A DNA stretch of 64,000 nt from Bimastos eiseni (GCA_959347315.1 OY365817.1:1190857-1254856); one strand, 5' to 3'. Shown: positions 1-10,799, numbered from the stretch's first letter. Notes: a model not told the origin generated them from the letters alone. Numbers and translations are program-made.

Positions 1-810
1 TGGCGCTTCATAAATGTCAGATTACAATTACTGTTACTCATCAGTGAGTCATCACATACAGCAATGAATTTTGGATCGCCAAGATCCACAAGCGCAGGTT
101 ATATTCAGAACGTGTACCCTGCCAGAATGTTGACATAGTAAGCCTACCCTTATTCTGACATAAGAAATAGTGATCCCACATCAAAGGTAGATCAGCTCGG
201 CACTGTGACATTATACTATGGCTTTGAGGCTAAATTCCTTCAATAATTCTTCCTCATCCATTTTTCTGGGGTCGAACCGATTCTGTATATTTTGGTCATT
301 TCTTCCTTTCTGTATAGTGCTTTGAAGATATCCTGAATTCTGAGACTACCTGGATTGTTCGATACCCTGCTCTGCGAAGATACCCCGCATTGTAAAGATA
401 TCCCATATCCAATGAAGATAGTCTGCTCTATAGAGATACCTGCATGCTTGGCTGCACGTAGTAAGTTCTCCCCTGCTTTCATCTCTCAGCTTAAGGCCTG
501 GCACGCAAAGCAACGGTAAGGCGCAAGCAGGTGAAGAGGCATAATCAGGTGCCAGGTAAGCCTCGACTTCAATAGTTCAGCTATCAGTGACCTTTTAGCA
601 TTGTTGATAATCTCACATGCATGGATTAGCCTACTATGGCAGGTGTGCTGCGGAAGAAAGCGACCCAAGCGTGGCTGGTATACATGAAGGATGTGTGAAA
701 TGCCATATCAACTGATGCTCATTCAGTCTCACATCCTTTCAGGGTTCGGTGGCTATTACACTCCACGGAACCTTGTTTAAAGGAATGATTCCACCTAAAT
801 GCAATCAAGA
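1..810. other. Gene-free left edge
   Basis: I see no supported gene here. Around 330-425 there is a loose run of short repeats built on GAAGATA and GATACC. Short open frames on the minus strand have no recognisable domain and no splice-consistent partners. Confidence 0.4.
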
Positions 811-841
811 TTGGATATATATATATATATATAGATATATT
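811..841. repeat. (TA)n microsatellite
   Basis: A short pure TA run flanked by AGATATA. Confidence 0.8.
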
Positions 842-1049
842 GTAAGCTGAAATGTGTGCGTGCGTGCGTACGTACAGAGGCGCCGATCCCGGGGGGGTCG
901 AAGGGAAAGTCCCCCCCACCTTCTACAGACATGGGACAATGTGTGTCTTCCCTCACATTTCCTACTCCTCTCATTGGGTGTCCCTCCCCCGCCTTTCAAG
1001 CGAGATCGTTTGCTGGTGCTCATGCTTTGTATGTAAGACACCCCAATCA

Positions 1050-1150
1050 CAACTTTATTCTGAATTCAACAGGAAGACAATGCAGCTGGTGGAGTTTGTT
1101 CACAGTGGGACTCGCAGCACTACTCGAGTTAAGGTGTTTTGGATGCTATA
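1050..1150 (-). mobile_element. L2-type LINE fragment, reverse transcriptase end
   Basis: Read on the minus strand, this matches the LINE at 14918-15980 around the segment that encodes IQNTLARVVLRVPL, followed by the stretch starting CTGAATTCAACAG on the plus strand. Internal deletions remove part of the TGSSALLHQLHW region. It is a short dead fragment of the same family. Confidence 0.75.
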
Positions 1151-1254
1151 TGAGTGAAGAAGAAGTATGTATCTCTTGATATGAGTATGAGAAAGATCTC
1201 GGAAGAACCAACGAAAAAGATCAAGGTTCTGAGAAATGTTGACCGACAAAAGAG

Positions 1255-2075
1255 ACTGGTGCCCTTTCCCGACTGATAGCAGAGACGGGTGCGATTGCTG
1301 GACCAAAAACAAAGATTGGCACCCTATTCTGACTGACAGGGCCGTATCGAGCTATAATTGCGCTCTGTGCGTAGCATCAATTTAGCGCCCCACATTTTTA
1401 AAATAGTGCATTTATGGAATAATAAGTTACCCCAACCTGAAATTTGCGCCCCTTCCACATTTTCGCCCCTCTGATCCCCTCTCGGTACGGCCCTGCTGAC
1501 TGACAACAAAGGCTGAGGTTTACTCTTAACCACGGTGTAATGTATATCTTACGCCATGCTCTTAACTGACTAACAACAAAGGCTGGTTCTCTTTTCAGAG
1601 TGGCAAAAGCGACTGGCACGCTTAATCGACTAACAAAAAGACTGGTGCCCATTCTAGACAGACAACTTGAGACTGGTTCCCTTTCCACAGGGCCAAAACA
1701 CACTGGAACACTTAATTGACTAACCGAGGCATCAGTCATTGTGTAGGGACCTTGTGTAAATCCTTGGTGCACAATTGCTCTGCAGTACAACTGCAATTGC
1801 GCCGTCGCCGCTTGTGCACTTCTAAACAAAAGATGTTGGAAGAAGGGCGATGTCAAATTTAAAGAACTTCAATAAAGACTGGTTCCCTTTCCACAGTGCC
1901 AAAACACAATGGAACCCTTAATCAACTAAAACAGATACTGTCACCCTTTCCCGTCCAATCACAAGAGGCTGGTGCCCTCAACTGACTAACAACAAAGACT
2001 GACCCCCCTTCTAGAGTGGCAAAAGAGACTGGTACCCTTAGTCTACTGGCAGCATAGACTGGTTCTCGTTTACTT
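1255..2075. repeat. Degenerate ~40-bp minisatellite
   Basis: The stretch is made of diverged units containing AAAGACTGGTNCCCTTTCC and CTGACTAACAACAAA. More than ten recognisable units are present. The run is interrupted by unrelated sequence at about 1325-1500 and by a SINE tail at 1735-1858. No coding content is visible. Confidence 0.7.
1735..1858 (+). mobile_element. SINE family A, tail only
   Basis: It carries the conserved tail of the tRNA-derived SINE seen complete at 32555-32780. That tail has TGTGTAGGGACCTTG, then CAATTGCTCTGCAGTACAACT and the end motif ATGTTGGAAGAAGGGC. The tRNA-like head is missing. It is embedded in the 40-bp minisatellite. Confidence 0.7.
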
Positions 2076-2249
2076 ACCAGAGAGGCATTCCCTTCTGAGC
2101 TGCCACCATTTGTTCATCGCCATTGTTCTTAGTGCCATCGAATTTGAGTGTGAAATATTCGGACGCCAGCGAATACTAAGTAACATCAAAAGCAAGACAA
2201 CCACGTAAAGTATGTGCAATCAGAAATTTATATGGCACCAGGTATGCTC

Positions 2250-2870
2250 ATATTGTAAATTCACACATACATACATTCATATCAACAAATAATATCCACA
2301 AAAACCTACATAAACACATAAATACATATGCCCAGAGGCATATACATGTGAAATTGCAAATATCACAGAAACATAGATACATAGGCAAATGCATTGATAA
2401 AAATAGAATCTAACAGCAATAGCACTACACACACACACACACTCTAATATAAATGCCTATAAACACACATAGACAGAGAGACAGACAGACTGTCAGACAT
2501 ACAGAATGACATAGTGTGTGTCTAAAGCATCTGTGTCTATAGATAGACACAGACAAATGGCTACATACACACATACATATGTACATAGGTACAAATACAG
2601 AATTAGACACATGCATAAATACAAATAAAAGGGGGGCAGGGTGAGGAGGGGGTAAGTGTAGGAGGGCTCCCTAACACCCTCCCAGATGTCCATTCAATTA
2701 ACATCCATACAGGTTTCATCTCTGTCATTCTTGCCTTTGTTCTACCTACATGTATGTCTATGCATGTCTGTGTCTGTATGTCTGGGTATATCTGTAAAAA
2801 TCTGCGTCTGTACACACACACACACACACCCCTACACACACATACATCTGACACCTTTACACAAACAATG
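2250..2870. repeat. CA/CATA-rich simple sequence
   Basis: Interspersed ACACAC, ACATAC and ACAGAC tracts, including a pure (CA) run near 2812-2829. The long cysteine/valine-rich frames that can be read here are artefacts of low complexity. Confidence 0.6.
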
Positions 2871-3059
2871 AACATAATTAAAAACTACTCTAATTACCTA
2901 CCTCACTTACTGTTAACAAACGAAATGTAAACTTGATCTAGCTTGTCCAGTAACCGTAAACGTAATCTTAACTATAGGTGCACATTTATTTATATATCGC
3001 CAATATTGAAAAGCAGCAGTGTTTCATCGATAACAGTTTCACTTTAAACTTTGTGATAA

Positions 3060-3120
3060 CATATATCATTAGTGTTGCTCTCCTTCTTCGTTCAGTCTTG
3101 GGACTGGCACTGCCAAACAG
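3060..3120 (-). mobile_element. Short repeat family C-S (3' tail copy)
   Basis: On the minus strand this reads CAGTGCCAGTCCCAAG followed by GAAGGAGAG and ACACTAATGATATATGTTATC. It matches copies at 7345-7440, 13088-13170 and 16845-16930. The CCAGTCCCAAGCC(T/C)GGATAAA core resembles 3' tails of RTE-type LINEs and their SINEs. That link comes from memory and was not tested. Confidence 0.55.
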
Positions 3121-3847
3121 GAAAAAGAGGCAAAGTGTTTTTCATCAATAAATGCAATAATCAACAGGAAATAAGTGTGCCGCAATAAAATGGTGCGAAA
3201 TAAGCGTAAAGCGAAGCTTATGTCTTATCTATCCCACTCACAGAACTTGTGTGCTAATCAATCGAAAAAATTGAAGTGAAAAAATTCCTTATACAGCAGT
3301 AACGGTCCAAACAGTTTCCAAAAAGCTGTCTGGCTTTAGGCATCCGCAGTCCACACCATCCTGCTAAGACTTTATCTTCGCGTGTCATTCGCCAGGTGGC
3401 GCTGGTCGACCTCACAAAAACGCCGTTGGGAGACAACGCACACATCTAAGACTGTTATAAGTATCATCATCATCTTTATTTTTGGAACTAGTTAAGCGAT
3501 GGAGGTGCATGCCCTGCGTAAGGGTCGGAGGAGTCGCAAGGCCAGAGATGATGGTCAACTTGTAGAAACATTGTGAAAGTAATTCACTCCCAATTTCTCA
3601 GCACCACTGATTCGTCCTTCATCATTAAACTGTGGCTCCTAATAAATGCATACTAATATTAATAATTTAAAAAATTTAGAATTACAAAAATTTAATGATA
3701 ATAATGATAATGTCGCATTTCGCTGTGCTTTCTTTAAGTCTGACTCGAAGGAGACGTACCCGTTCCAGATCACCAATTTCCTCTGTCTCTGGACAATTTC
3801 TGTACCATGAACTACCTCAGGTAAAAAGGTAATAATAAAAAAGTGAC

Positions 3848-3878
<31 letters not shown>

Positions 3879-3882
3879 TCAA
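3848..3882. repeat. (AAT)n microsatellite
   Basis: About ten AAT units. Like most AAT arrays here, it lies near LINE-type 3' ends. Confidence 0.8.
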
Positions 3883-4029
3883 TAACTTGCTGTTCGAGAT
3901 CTTGAAAAGGATGGCGACTCCAAACTTAACCTCACTTATTAACGTCTGACACCCGAGGGATCATAGAAACCCTGGATAATGAAAATAATAATGACAATAA
4001 TAAATAATATCAATAACAACAATAGTGAT

Positions 4030-4160
4030 AATAATAACTTTAACTTTAATGCATTAGCATTCAAAGGCTCCTTTGCCACTTGTGAGACCGACGAGTAGGG
4101 CCAGTCCCTGAGGGATGATGTATACCTTGGAGCAAAAAAATAATAACAAATAATAATAAT
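4030..4160 (+). mobile_element. Repeat family D, 3' end with AAT tail
   Basis: Shares GAGACCGACGAGT, GGGCCAGTCCCTGAGGG and ATGTATACCTTGGAGCAAAAAA with copies at 39000-39085 and, more loosely, 9480-9670. All three run into AATAATAA tails, as expected for the 3' end of a non-LTR element or a SINE copied by one. Confidence 0.5.
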
Positions 4161-4309
4161 AATTAGCAAAATAATAACACCGGTAGCATTCGAAACATTG
4201 GGCCCCATCAACTCTGAAGGTCAATTCTTCCTATCAGAATTGGGAGACAGACGGAGGGAGCAGAGGGAGATGACTTTCCTCTACCAGTAAAGGTAGAAGA
4301 AATGGTAAA

Positions 4310-5501
4310 GCCTGCCTCTCTGTGTGCCTTGACCTTAGTGCAGCCTTTGACACTGTAGACTACCAGTTACTCCTTGCACGACTTGCAACAAGCTTTGATG
4401 TCTTTGGGTCTGCCTTACACTGGTTAGCTTCATACCTGGTTGACCGCAATCAGCAGATGGGCATTTGATCTGCTCGGTCGGAGCCCACACTTTGCACTGC
4501 TGGAGTGCCACAAGGATCTGTCCTCGGCCCTTTATTATTTACAGTCTTTACTTCCCCAATCAGTCTAAACACTTTGGAATTCAATTACAACAATATGCAG
4601 ATGATACTCAGCTCCATATTGCTCTGTCACACACCGATCAGTCTGGTAAACTAAAATTGGAAGAATGCCTCTCATCCATATATGATTGGTTTCAATGGTT
4701 TGGCCATAAACCCAGACAAGTCTGAAGCAATTGTATTTGGCTAATGTCAACGCCTGCGTTCTTTCCCTATGCTCTCTAGCATTGAACTGGCTGGCACTGC
4801 TGTGTCGCTTTCAGACTCTGTCAAAACACTTGGGGCAAGCTCACATTTCGACCTCACATAACAAGCCTTTGTAAATCTTGTTTCTACCACATCAGGGCAA
4901 TACGTCACATAAGGTCGGCTCTAACCCAAAATATGTCTGAAACTATAGCCTGCTCACTTGTCTCCTCTCGTCTCGATTATGTTATTTCACTTTTTGTCGG
5001 TCTCTCAGACCTTGAACTCAAAAGGCTTCAACGTATCCAAAATACGTTAGCTCGAGTAGTGCTACGTGTCCCACTACGAACAGGCTCCTCTGCCCTACTC
5101 CACCAGCTGCATTGGTTCCCTGTTGAATTCAGAATCAAATTTAAGTTAGCTTGTTTGACCTAGAAAGCCATCATCACCAGTACACCTACCTATATTCATG
5201 CTCTACTAACTCCTTACATTCCTCCTCGTTGCTTACGATCATCAAGTACAGGTCTTTTAGTTGAATCACGATGCAGAACAGTTATGGGCTCTCGTGCATT
5301 TCCTGTCTCTGCTCCTAGGGAATGGAATCGACTGTGTTCGTAGCTCAAATTCACTTCCTCCCTTCAAAAAGCGACTCAAAACTCACTATTTGTCTTTGGC
5401 TTTCAAGGATTTGGAAATCTAATTGCATCTTCTCCTGGCGACTGACTGACTATCCGCGCCTCAGATTCACATTTAGGTGTGACCTTGTGCGCATTACAAA
5501 T

Positions 5502-5504
<3 letters not shown>
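4310..5504 (+). mobile_element. L2-type LINE, copy 1 (5'-truncated reverse transcriptase)
   Basis: The sequence holds the middle and C-terminal part of a reverse transcriptase. The segment LSAAFDTVDYQLLLARL is near 4335-4385. PQGSVLGPLLFTVFT follows near 4508-4550, a YADDTQ catalytic box near 4595-4612, and the L2-like tail SSRLDYVISLFVGLSDLELK at about 4966-5025 with LHWFPVEFRIKFK after it. It ends in CAGATTCACATTTAGGTGTGACC and an (AAT)n tail. Compared with copy 2 at 14918-15980 it lacks about 9 bp near 4560 and about 13 bp near 4833, so the frame is broken and no full product is made. The family assignment rests on these motifs. Confidence 0.85.

Positions 5505-5551
<47 letters not shown>
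5505..5551. repeat. (AAT)n tail of L2 copy 1
   Basis: About 15 AAT units directly after the LINE 3' terminus. The copy at 14918 has the same arrangement in reverse, so the microsatellite was born as a retrotransposon tail. Confidence 0.85.
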
Positions 5552-5553
<2 letters not shown>

Positions 5554-5554
5554 T

Positions 5555-5748
5555 CCAATAATGTTCCAATCGCTATAGAAACCTTTGGTCCCTCAAAAAG
5601 TGAGGGCCTCGCCTTTCTGTCTGAGACTGGACGCCGACTTTCGACAACTACCGGTGACACCCGAGAGACAAACTTCCTTTTCCAGAACTTGTCAGCATTG
5701 ATCCAACGTTTCAATGCGGTGGCTTTTCAGGGCACCATGTCAAGATTA
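5555..5748 (+). pseudogene. Fragment of a repeat-encoded protein (C-terminal tail type)
   Basis: An open stretch reads VPIAIETFGPSKSEGLAFLS and continues with GRRLSTTTGDTRETNFLFQ and LSALIQRFNAVAF. The spacing GRRL-x-TGD-x-RE-x-x-FLFQ-x-L-S-x-x-IQRFNA is one I remember from C-termini of many repeat-derived, reverse-transcriptase-linked proteins in animal genomes. No upstream partner is visible and AAT arrays flank it, so it is a remnant. Assignment is from memory. Confidence 0.4.
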
Positions 5749-5832
5749 CAATCCACTACCAAGCGGCGACCCAGATGGTCTGATGACAGATCCGTTGGCA
5801 ATGCCAACGATGAATAACACTATATGTGACAT

Positions 5833-5912
<80 letters not shown>
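5833..5912. repeat. (AAT)n microsatellite, ~26 units
   Basis: The longest pure AAT array in the window, followed by GACATAATTAAACG. A shorter AAT run lies at 5972-5999. Confidence 0.9.
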
Positions 5913-6140
5913 CATAATTAAACGATTTTGAATTAATTTGTGACAAATACAGCCAAAGGCAGTCAACAATAGTAATAATAATAATAATAATAATAATACC
6001 AGCGCATATCTCGATGACGATTCAACACAATTTTGCTTTTAAGGTAACTTTCGTTGCTCAGGAGACCGACGACGATTCTTTGCCTTGAGTGACCCACTAC
6101 AAAGCCGTTCAACTTGTTCCCTTCTGTCCACTGTCTATGA

Positions 6141-6246
6141 CTACAATAATAACAATAATAATAATAACAATAATAATAACAATAATAATAACAATAATAA
6201 TAATAACAACAAAAATAACAATAATAATAATAACAACAAAAATAAT
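6141..6246. repeat. (AAT)/(AAC) microsatellite
   Basis: Imperfect alternation of AATAATAAC blocks. It begins 15 nt beyond the stop codon of the minus-strand gene and so would lie in its 3' untranslated region. Confidence 0.85.
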
Positions 6247-6260
6247 TGACGCTCATCTCA

Positions 6261-6893
6261 TTAAAACTCTACCTTTCTCAATAACTGCAGAGAAGTCTTT
6301 GATGTTCCGAATATCTTTCTGGAGACAGGCTTCCTGTCCTCTTCCACGAGTGAGCTCTTCCTTCGAAAGACCTGACCACGCTTCCGGCTGCTAGTAACAT
6401 CCACCAGCGTCATCTCCTTGTTCACCTCGGACAACCGGAACTGTCCACTTCCACTCTTCCTCCGCCGGAAGAGACTCTTCGCCTCTGGTTCTACCACCGG
6501 TGCCGAGCAAACACTGTCCCTATTCGAGTCCCTGGCGACACCATGTCCCCCAACAGCCTTACCGTCCGAGGTCTCTTGCAACGCTGAACGACCAACCTGG
6601 AATAAACCATTACCGAGCGGGATTTCGACTGGCGACAGACATTCAGAGAGTTGGGCATCCATCTGGAAGAGCCTGCCGATCCGGTTTACCCCTACCGGGG
6701 AAAGACTCACGGTTTCAACAGGGGAAAAGCACGAACCGTCCGTTCCGCTTAAAAAGTCGTCCGAATCGCCGCCGTATGGCGCCACTCTGTCAAGAGCAGT
6801 TTGGGATGAGTTGATTGGGACACAGACGAGTTTCTTTCGGTCGATGTCTAGGAGACTGTTGCATCGACGGAAGAAGAGTTTCTTGCAACCTTC
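6261..6893 (-). CDS. Exon 4 (last) of the four-exon gene
   Basis: The exon has 211 codons including the stop, opened by a pyrimidine-rich acceptor (cttctttcgttgaacag). It begins EGCKKLFFRRCNSLLDIDRK and includes two LSPVE/FSPVE repeats, FRRRKSGSGQFRLSEVNKE and repeated basic-Ser clusters (RKRGQVFRRKSS, RKPVSRK). The plus strand also has an open frame over 6384-6915, but only the minus frame links by phase to exons 1-3. Confidence 0.65.
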   Translation of the reverse strand, partial: EGCKKLFFRRCNSLLDIDRKKLVCVPINSSQTALDRVAPYGGDSDDFLSGTDGSCFSPVETVSLSPVGVNRIGRLFQMDAQLSECLSPVEIPLGNGLFQVGRSALQETSDGKAVGGHGVARDSNRDSVCSAPVVEPEAKSLFRRRKSGSGQFRLSEVNKEMTLVDVTSSRKRGQVFRRKSSLVEEDRKPVSRKIFGTSKTSLQLLRKVEF

Positions 6894-9800
6894 CTGTTCA
6901 ACGAAAGAAGCTTAACAAGAATTAACACTTAACAAATGTTAGTTGGTTAGAATGTTAGTTAGCTAGTAGTTAGGCTAACTTGTATTAGTCAATTAATTAA
7001 CCTATTAGTCGATGTGGAAAAATGTGGCCTGCTACAAATTGCTGTGTCCGATTTGCTGAGGGGGTGGTTGGGTCTGAGGGGTTGGACCCCCTGATTCAGC
7101 TACAAGGGCATTGATATATTGTGGGATTCTTCAGATCCCCAGAGATTCACATCAGCTGACTCCCTCCCTGCTTCATTTTCGACATATTAAGTCCTAGTTG
7201 TATGTATTTGTCAAGACACTTCGGATAGCGAGTTTTGAGCAACCTGCAAAGGTTATGCTATTTAGAAAATATTCATAATGTAAGGGTCCTTCCTATGGAT
7301 TCGATCTTCACGGCAATGATCAGCAATGCAAGAAATCTTGGTTAGGTTAGTTATTGTTGTTTAACGACACTGTCATAACAAAGATGATTAGCGTTGCCCT
7401 TTTCCTTTCTCCAGGATTGGGACTGGCACTGCCATAGATGGATGGAGCAGTGGAGGAGTTTGAAATTTTGGACGGTCCACCGTCAAATATGAAGTTACTG
7501 TGATATCATGTCCACAGTCCTACTCCCTGGATGAGGCTGAGACTGCATGACTGAATAATTTCTAGGGTGGACAACCATACGAGGAAATATTTGTGACAAG
7601 ACTGCTTTATGTTATTTAAAAATGTCTTGCAAACCAAAGTATGGTATAAGCACGAGAAATGTTTTAGCAGAAGCTATAGCTTCATGCATTACATAATTTT
7701 ATACTAGTCACATTGGTCGATTTTCAAATTTGATTACAAATTTATTTTTTATTAATTTTAAATTGTAGTTATGATGAAGCAATTTGGGTGCAATTTTAAT
7801 CCACTCACAGTGTATATGTTTAACAAGAAACCTCTTGAAGACTATTGAATGGAACTTAAACTCTGCAGATAAATTACACAAGAATTTAATGAGCACCTGC
7901 ATCCAAATGATGCTGAAACTCAAAAACAAATTTTAAGTAACCGGTTAATTAGTTAGACTTAGTCTAATTCAGATCCTGTCGAGTACCACTCCTCACCATT
8001 TGGAAAGAACAGCTCACGTGAATGACAATATTATTTTAGGTATTCATAATGAGCCACATAACATTAAAAACATACTTTTAATTGAAAGGCAGACAACTAT
8101 TCTACATGCAGTGTATTAGCACTTTAATACAATGTGCAGACGAATAATCGAATGTGGGTTTTACGTAACGTCTAAAACATTTATTAAATTGACAATACTG
8201 CAGAAAGCAATTTTTTAAATTATTTCTGTTTAGACAATTCCATTTAAAACTTAAAAATAGCTAGCCAGTAATAAGGTAAGAGCCCCAACTTCAACATGTG
8301 CAAACTACTTTTATGGTCAGTTTCAATAAAAAGGTAATTTGCCTTAAAAATGAAAAAAACAGTGGACCAGAATTATTAAATTACATATGTGCAAGCATTG
8401 GTAGGCATAACTTTGTCTGTTCTCACTAATACAAACATTCTAGAAAAAGTGGAACCAGTAAAACTGACTTCAAATATAATCGGTGTCAAAATGTCGGCAC
8501 TGGATCCAAAACTTTACAAAAAGGGATTGCCAAACATCAAAAACTTCTGCAGTTTTATAATGAAATAAGAAATTTCAGTTTTTTTATTTGCAAACGTTTT
8601 AATCTCTCGTTATTTCTTTACACAACATTTAGTTATTAACCTTTTGTCAACACTCTTCTTTGAGTTTGTCAATTCATCCTAAACCAATCCAAACGGTGTT
8701 GTTGAGAGAGAGCCGTGATCAGACAGTTACCCCACTCCACCAAACCCTTAGAATCTCAGTGTCCTTAAAACTAGTTGGTTAATTATTATCTGCTAATTAA
8801 TTATCTGTTCCATTGTTCAACTCATTAACTAACACTCACGTCAGTCTTGGAGCGTTTGATCTTGACCGCCTTCTTTCTCTTCAGACGAGAACCGGCCGTC
8901 AGGTCAAACCTAGAAAATTCAAACACAACCACATGACGCAGTTCAGCATGTCACCAAAGTAGTTATAACAATGGTATCAGTAGCTCTCAACAGTTAGGAC
9001 AAATCACATTGTACAAGAAAATAACAATGGTATCAGTACCTCTCAACAGTTAGGACAATTCACATTGTACAAAAAAATAACAATGGTATCAGCACCTCTG
9101 TGCAGTTAGGACAAATCACATTGTACAAGAAAATAACAATGGTATCAGTACCTCTCAACAGTTAGGACAATTCACATTGTACAAAAAAATAACAATGGTA
9201 TCAGCACCTCTGTGCAGTTAGGACAAATCACATTGTACAAGAAAATAACAATCTTATCAGTACCTCTCAACAGTTACGACAATTCAAATTGTTCAACAAA
9301 ATAGTAGAGCTGTACCGAAATTTGCCGATTATGCCAATACCAATTATTACCGATTATACATTTGCGGATCAGCCAAATAGGACTTAATTTTTGCAGGAGT
9401 TGAGCCGTCGCATGAGGCAAGCAACGGCCGATCCTTGAGAGCCAATGTATGTATTTCAGCACTTGCCAATTTGCACACAACGGTTCACCTTGGCATTTAA
9501 GGGATCCTTTGAACAGCACGTTGGGGACGAGAACCATTAACGCAGTTTTTAGCTTTAGTTTTATCAAGCCTGAGGGGTTATTTCTACCTCGGGCAAAAAC
9601 AAACAAACAAAAAACAAAATAATAATAATAATAATAATAATAACAACAAATAATAATAACAATAATAATAAATATTAATGGATTATATTATATCGGATAA
9701 GATTGGATTGTGTACCCAAGGTCGGTTTCGTCCTTCCCATCCTCCTCTGTTGTTGGATAATCCTCCCTCGGAGGCAGAGATGTGACACGTGATGAATCGC

Positions 9801-10768
9801 AGTTTGACAAATTCTCACTCTCAACAGCTAATTCGTCTAAATAGAAAGATGAACATCATAATGTAATGTAATGGAACGTTTATATAGCACCTCTTCCAGA
9901 CATCTACTCAGAGGTGCTCTCTGCACTATGATATTAAATGTTGTAGCAAACAAAATAATTTACACCAGTTAGCAAGCTAATACACCCATGGTCCATCCAT
10001 TATTATGGTTTAGAGGTACATCTGTTTCAAAATCGCGTAATGTTACATTTTATGGTCTTTGAAAACACCTTTTAATCTGGGTTAAAGTTGTTAGCGTTTT
10101 TGAGTAGTTACCTTGAAAGAGCACTATATAACTTATTGATTGAATGAGTGAGTGATTGAGCGAGTGAATGAATGAATAAATGAATTTTACAGTAACCATC
10201 TATTAGGCAAGGGACCCATGCATAACAATTCACAGTCAACCATGCAGATCTATATGTATTAATATAATGCATTGAAATGTATGAAATGTATTGATGCAAT
10301 GCATACATGTAATGTATTGAAATGTATTGATGCAGAGTCGTATACCCACCCTACCTAAAAAAGGAGCACAAACCACCACCACCACCCTATCACCAGCCCC
10401 CTCCTACTCTGGTCGATACATAAGAGTCTCAAAAGTCACTGAGAACTGTCCATAGCACTTGATGTATCACATAGACATTGCACTGATTACATTACATCCA
10501 GGAATTACAAAGCGTAATGCTCCTCTGTACTAACATGCACTGGGTCAGCGGAAGAAGAGTTAGAGGACCATGGCAGATGCGTCCAAATCCTACCGTTGTG
10601 ATGGAGATGCGCCTGTGCTTGGCTGGTGCTGCTGGTGGCGATGGAGGAGGCTTTGGCACTGGCCGCATCCCTCGGTCGCTGCTGCTGCTGCTGCTCTACA
10701 TCCCATTCGGAAGAGACGAGATGAATGGAAGACGGATGATGTCCGCTTAGCTCCTTCTCATCACCTAC
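6261..10768 (-). CDS. Unrecognised four-exon Ser/Gln/Lys-rich protein gene (partial)
   Basis: Four minus-strand exons join without breaking frame: 10594-10768, 9716-9836, 8840-8909 and 6261-6893. Junctions are AACG|gtagga to tctatttag|ACG (phase 1), CTTGG|gtacac to attttctag|GTT (phase 2) and TGAC|gtgagt to gttgaacag|GAA (phase 0). The product is at least 332 aa. It has a five-Gln run and a Ala/Ser/Thr stretch in the first exon, an acidic exon (LPPREDYPTTEEDGKDETDL), a strongly basic exon (LKRKKAVKIKRSK, a likely nuclear localisation signal) and a Ser/Arg-rich last exon ending KVEF-stop. I recognise no family and assign no function; a nuclear role is only suggested by the basic cluster. The 5' end is missing: no start codon lies in the first exon, which opens at an acceptor (gttgtag|GTA). 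A possible donor AGAAAG|gtagag just before the stop means the last exon could also continue. Confidence 0.7.
6894..8839 (-). other. Intron 3 of the four-exon gene
   Basis: About 1.9 kb of AT-rich sequence with one dispersed repeat at 7345-7440. Nothing else is recognisable. An AT-rich open frame at 7708-7929 has no coding character. Confidence 0.5.
7345..7440 (-). mobile_element. Short repeat family C-S copy
   Basis: Its minus strand reads TGGCAGTGCCAGTCCCAATC, then GGCAACGCTAATCATCTTTGTTATGAC and GTGTCGTTAAAC. It is the same family as 3060, 13088 and 16845. Confidence 0.65.
8840..8909 (-). CDS. Exon 3 of the four-exon gene
   Basis: A 70-bp exon between tttgaattttctag and the near-consensus donor GAC|gtgagt. 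With the preceding GG it encodes GFDLTAGSRLKRKKAVKIK and then RSKTD, a dense basic cluster. Confidence 0.75.
8965..9300. repeat. 56-bp tandem repeat, six units in a dimer pattern
   Basis: Six 56-bp units start ATAACAATGGTATCAG and each carries the palindrome TTGTACAA except the last. Units 2/4 (TACCTCTCAACAG...AATTCAC) and 3/5 (CACCTCTGTGCAG...AAATCAC) alternate, giving a 112-bp higher-order period. The last unit is diverged (ATCTTATC, ATTGTTCAA). It lies inside intron 2 of the four-exon gene. Confidence 0.95.
9480..9670 (+). mobile_element. Repeat family D-like 3' end with A/AAT tail
   Basis: GAACAGCACGTTGGGGACGAG, GCCTGAGGGGTTATTTCTACC and TCGGGCAAAAACAAACAAAC run into AATAATAAT. The order matches the D copies at 4030 and 39000 loosely, consistent with a retrotransposed end in intron 2. 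Confidence 0.4.
9716..9836 (-). CDS. Exon 2 of the four-exon gene
   Basis: The exon is 121 bp between a good acceptor (catctttctatttag) and donor CTTGG|gtacac. It encodes DELAVESENLSNCDSSRVTS and an acidic segment ending KDETDL. Entry is phase 1 and exit phase 2. Confidence 0.75.
9872..9995 (+). mobile_element. Short dispersed repeat family E
   Basis: It carries CGTTTATATAGCACCTCTTCC, then ACATCTACTCAGAGGTGCTCT and TTTACACCAGTTAGCAAGC. Related copies lie at 36890-37000, 56490-56620 and 62280-62400. The inverted pair AGCACCTCT/AGAGGTGCT can form a hairpin. The ATATAGC(G/A)CC head resembles the complement of L2-type LINE 3' ends. Confidence 0.6.
10100..10190 (+). mobile_element. L2-type 3' terminus with TGAA/GAGT tail
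   Basis: CCTTGAAAGAGCACTATATAA is followed by TGATTGAATGAGTGAGTGATT and a degenerate (TGAA)n run. GCGCTATATAA plus a short tandem tail is the usual end of L2-type LINEs and of SINEs that use them. Confidence 0.5.
10594..10768 (-). CDS. Exon 1 (first seen) of the four-exon gene
   Basis: Reads VGDEKELSGHHPSSIHL, then SEWDVEQQQQQRPRD and an Ala/Ser/Thr stretch ending QAQAHLHHN. The CAG run makes five Gln. The acceptor could be at 10769 (gttgtag) or, 4 nt later, at 10765 (gtag). The donor AACG|gtagga leaves phase 1. Confidence 0.6.
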
Positions 10769-10799
10769 CTACAACGACAGACGTACATTCAACCTTCAA

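Noticed and set aside
6384..6915. Plus-strand frame over the last exon of the four-exon gene
   Set aside because: It has no ATG near its start, no domain and no splice partners; the minus frame joins three other exons in phase.
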